7,418 nucleotides of DNA from an uncultured Hyphomonadaceae bacterium. GTDB lineage: Bacteria > Pseudomonadota > Alphaproteobacteria > Caulobacterales > Hyphomonadaceae. The stretch covers positions 1 to 7,418 of the forward strand of contig CALLCD010000078.1 of assembly GCA_938049795.1 (NCBI GenBank). The letters run 5' to 3'. Positions 6,623 to 7,418 of the stretch are shown piece after piece (positions within the stretch are counted from its first letter, which is position 1; every line of letters begins with the position of its first letter). Position numbers and translations under genes: made by a program. Below the pieces are notes generated by a model. It was not told where the DNA came from. It was given only the letters and a program-made list of their open reading frames with translations, and did no database searches.

Positions 6623-7038
6623 CGCTCTCGCGCTCCTTTATAAAACCAGCTCGCCGGACGCGCCCGCCGGTCGAGATGCAAAAACGTCCGTGCAAAGCCT
6701 TGTCCGGTAAACCCGCACGCCGCCGCCATCCGCGCCAACTCATGCCGGTCATGCGCGACGAGCGACACATCCACCGCAATCCGTTTGTGCTCGGACAATG
6801 GCGCCCCGCCCACCGCCGCATTCCACTGGTCACAGCGATGCCCCGAATTGATCACCAGCGCCCGCCCAGCCGCCCGCCGCAGCGCCTCTAGCCCGTCAAG
6901 AAACTCCGTATCGTGATAATACGCCCCCGCACAAAACCGCCCCGCACACCTGCACGCCAGCTCCGCCACACAAAAATGCGGCCACCGCCACCGCCCCCCG
7001 AGCGCCCTCTGCGCCGCCGCTATCGACAAATACAACAT
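6610..7038 (-). CDS. M15-family peptidase, probable endolysin
   Basis: The 142-residue product matches the small Peptidase_M15_3 type found in phages and GTA-like loci. It has an N-terminal WPHFCVAELACRC segment (19-31), a central helix, then VINSGHRC (62-69), AAVGGAPLSEHKRIAVDVS (74-92) with His84 and Asp90 as zinc ligands, and FLHLD (119-123) with His121 as the third ligand. These enzymes cut peptide bonds in peptidoglycan side chains. The third-position arginine of the usual SGYR motif is kept (SGHR). There is no signal peptide, so it would need the downstream holin to reach the wall. Six cysteines are unusual for a cytosolic enzyme. The start at 7038 is chosen because the domain begins there; a GTG at 7047 is possible. 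The longer frame (to 7290) runs through palindromic repeats and is rejected. Its ribosome binding site is weak, and a hairpin lies just upstream. Confidence 0.85.
   Translation of the reverse strand: MLYLSIAAAQRALGGRWRWPHFCVAELACRCAGRFCAGAYYHDTEFLDGLEALRRAAGRALVINSGHRCDQWNAAVGGAPLSEHKRIAVDVSLVAHDRHELARMAAACGFTGQGFARTFLHLDRRARPASWFYKGARERWQT
6633..6638 (-). promoter_or_regulatory. Holin ribosome binding site inside the endolysin gene
   Basis: AAGGAG on the reverse strand lies 10 nt before the holin ATG and within the last codons of the endolysin gene. It is stronger than any site before the endolysin, which would bias translation toward holin. Confidence 0.6.
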
Positions 7039-7047
7039 CGCACACAC

Positions 7048-7072
7048 CCAATCTCGCCAACCCAAAGATTGG
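7048..7072 (-). promoter_or_regulatory. Hairpin immediately upstream of the endolysin start
   Basis: CCAATCT and AGATTGG form a perfect 7-bp stem with an 11-nt loop. On the transcript its 3' arm ends 9 nt before the endolysin ATG, or directly before the alternative GTG. It would cover the only candidate ribosome binding region, so it could restrain endolysin translation. As DNA it could equally be an operator. Confidence 0.45.
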
Positions 7073-7117
7073 TCAGCAAACGGTAAGTGTGGGATAAGTT
7101 TTTGTGGTTTTTTATCT
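7073..7117. other. AT-rich spacer with short inverted repeat
   Basis: This stretch contains GATAA (7093-7097) and TTATC (7112-7116) flanking two T-runs on the plus strand. It is the only AT-rich patch near the endolysin, so a promoter for the lysis cassette is probably here, but I cannot identify clear hexamers. Confidence 0.3.
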
Positions 7118-7145
7118 GTCCCCTGCGCCGTAGGCGCAATGGGAC
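7118..7145. repeat. Palindromic unit 1
   Basis: The outer stem is GTCCC (7118-7122) with GGGAC (7141-7145). The inner stem is TGCGCC with GGCGCA around a GTA loop (7124-7138). The arms are offset by a C on the left and AT on the right. Confidence 0.7.
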
Positions 7146-7152
7146 GTGGCTT

Positions 7153-7168
7153 CGCCAGCTGATGGCTC
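7153..7168. repeat. Direct repeat, copy 1
   Basis: This 16-base sequence recurs identically at 7216-7231. Here TGGC (7147-7150), GCCA (7154-7157) and TGGC (7163-7166) allow two mutually exclusive 4-bp hairpins sharing the middle GCCA. Confidence 0.75.
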
Positions 7169-7178
7169 CTTTGTGTTT

Positions 7179-7208
7179 GTCTCCGGTCGGCTACGCCGCC
7201 CATGAGAC
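7179..7208. repeat. Palindromic unit 2
   Basis: The outer stem is GTCTC (7179-7183) with GAGAC (7204-7208). The inner stem is CGGC with GCCG around TAC (7188-7198), and AT lies just before the right arm as in unit 1. Compared with unit 1 the outer stem changes C to T on the left and G to A on the right, preserving pairing. Confidence 0.7.
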
Positions 7209-7215
7209 ACCGCTC

Positions 7216-7231
7216 CGCCAGCTGATGGCTC
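7216..7231. repeat. Direct repeat, copy 2
   Basis: This is identical over 16 bases to 7153-7168 and lies at the equivalent place after palindromic unit 2. Confidence 0.75.
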
Positions 7232-7259
7232 TCGCCCCACAAGCACCACGGGTCCGTCT

Positions 7260-7277
7260 CCCCAACGCACGTTGGGG
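7260..7277. repeat. Perfect hairpin A of the junction element
   Basis: CCCCAACG and CGTTGGGG pair over 8 bp with CA at the centre. GTCTC (7256-7260) before it and CCCAT (7278-7282) after it make it the core of a third, decayed palindromic unit. Confidence 0.65.
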
Positions 7278-7312
7278 CCCATGGCCACAAAGACCGGACA
7301 TGCCGCCATAGA

Positions 7313-7330
7313 TCCCAGCGTGCGCTGGGA
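7313..7330. repeat. Perfect hairpin B of the junction element
   Basis: TCCCAGCG and CGCTGGGA pair over 8 bp with TG at the centre. It shares its layout with hairpin A, with the fourth stem pair changed from A-T to G-C on both arms. Confidence 0.65.
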
Positions 7331-7365
7331 ATACGGACCTTGGTCTCGTGTGGGGAGAAGAAAGC

Positions 7366-7391
7366 CTTGAGCCCGCCCCACGGGTGTCAAG
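7366..7391. repeat. Two-part hairpin at the right end
   Basis: CTTGA (7366-7370) pairs with TCAAG (7387-7391), and CCCG (7372-7375) with CGGG (7381-7384), around a CCCCA loop. One G-T wobble (7371-7385) and one bulged G (7386) join the two parts. Confidence 0.55.
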
Positions 7392-7395
7392 CGGC

Positions 7396-7418
7396 GTCCC
7401 ATCGTGAGCGCAGCGAAC
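7396..7418. repeat. Truncated inverted copy of the palindromic unit
   Basis: GTCCC followed by AT on the plus strand is the mirror of the AT-GGGAC right arm of unit 1, so a unit in the opposite orientation starts here and is cut by the window edge. Confidence 0.45.

Larger units (their letters stand above)
7235..7355. other. Cloverleaf-like four-way junction element
   Basis: The outer stems are CCCCACA (7235-7241) with TGTGGGG (7349-7355), ACCA (7245-7248) with TGGT (7341-7344), and GGTCCGT (7251-7257) with ACGGACC (7333-7339). The closing stem encloses three hairpins at 7260-7277 (8 bp), 7281-7309 (5 bp, 19-nt loop) and 7313-7330 (8 bp). The joining linkers are only 2, 3, 3 and 2 nt. All 39 pairs are Watson-Crick. 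Either strand could fold. It is not a tRNA and I recognise no RNA family. It may be a structured RNA, a cruciform-forming DNA site, or palindromes inserted into one another. Confidence 0.55.
7118..7418. repeat. Mosaic of palindromic repeat units (non-coding)
   Basis: At least seven hairpins occur in 300 bases. Related units begin at 7118, 7179 and 7256 (spacing 61 and 77 bases), each with a left arm GTCYC, an inner hairpin, then AT and a right arm. The first two are followed 35-37 bases later by the same 16-base sequence. A unit in the opposite orientation enters at 7396 and runs off the window. Open frames across the array (for example 7112-7402 reverse and 7087-7311 forward) are rejected as coding because palindromic structure, not codon structure, explains the sequence. 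This resembles BIME-like intergenic repeat clusters, but I do not recognise the family. Confidence 0.75.

Noticed and set aside
5570..6643. Long forward frame (357 residues) opposite the alcohol dehydrogenase and holin
   Set aside because: It is antisense to two well-supported genes, with a Pro/Arg/His-rich composition typical of high-GC shadow frames.
7036..7290. N-terminal extension of the endolysin frame to 226 residues
   Set aside because: The added 84 residues are translated from the palindromic repeat array and show no domain; the M15 homology begins at the ATG at 7038.
7235..7355. tRNA gene
   Set aside because: The cloverleaf-like folding has no T-loop, anticodon-loop or acceptor features, and the size and stem lengths do not fit a tRNA.
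7112..7402. Reverse-strand open frame of 96 residues across the repeat array
   Set aside because: Its sequence is fully accounted for by hairpins and repeats, and its Gly/Arg/Pro-rich product looks spurious.
7118..7418. CRISPR array
   Set aside because: The repeats are few, diverged and internally palindromic with no regular spacers, and no cas genes are present.

Overview
The window reads as a stretch of alphaproteobacterial chromosome, most likely order Hyphomicrobiales. This is an inference from high GC with strong G/C third positions, the gene order RidA / glycerophosphodiesterase / COG3146 GNAT / HIT protein, and a 3TM GTA-type holin. A genus cannot be fixed from the sequence. Gene density is high, and most of the unexplained structure sits at the two ends.

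Left part (1-619): the C-terminal 50 codons of an unrecognised plus-strand protein are followed by about 460 bases with lower GC at third positions. This stretch holds one doubtful small minus-strand gene and a nested, 17-bp inverted repeat (461-521) ahead of the next operon. Middle plus-strand operon (620-3422): four tightly packed genes encode a RidA-family protein, a cytosolic glycerophosphodiester phosphodiesterase, a FemAB-like GNAT protein and a HIT-family hydrolase. Translational coupling is visible: a 1-nt gap, then an ATGA overlap, then a 25-nt gap.

Minus-strand block (3458-7038), in transcription order: M15 endolysin, 3TM holin (13-nt overlap), zinc alcohol dehydrogenase, glycerol kinase. 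The glycerol kinase has an almost ideal GlpR operator (4967-4986) lying over and just downstream of a candidate promoter -10, so its control by a DeoR-family glycerol-3-phosphate repressor can be read from the sequence. No glpF, glpD or glpR is in view. The operon's phosphodiesterase and the kinase, encoded convergently, both yield sn-glycerol-3-phosphate. The holin and endolysin form a compact lysis cassette with no capsid or tail genes nearby, which suggests a gene-transfer-agent or prophage-remnant lysis module.

Right end (7048-7418): a non-coding, hairpin-dense region. It contains a hairpin directly upstream of the endolysin start and then a mosaic of related palindromic units repeating at about 61 and 77 bases. 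Their outer and inner stems are conserved by paired substitutions. Part of it can fold into a 121-nt element with a closing stem and three hairpins joined by 2-3 nt linkers, a cloverleaf-like four-way junction. This is the most unusual thing in the window. No known RNA or mobile family was recognised in it.
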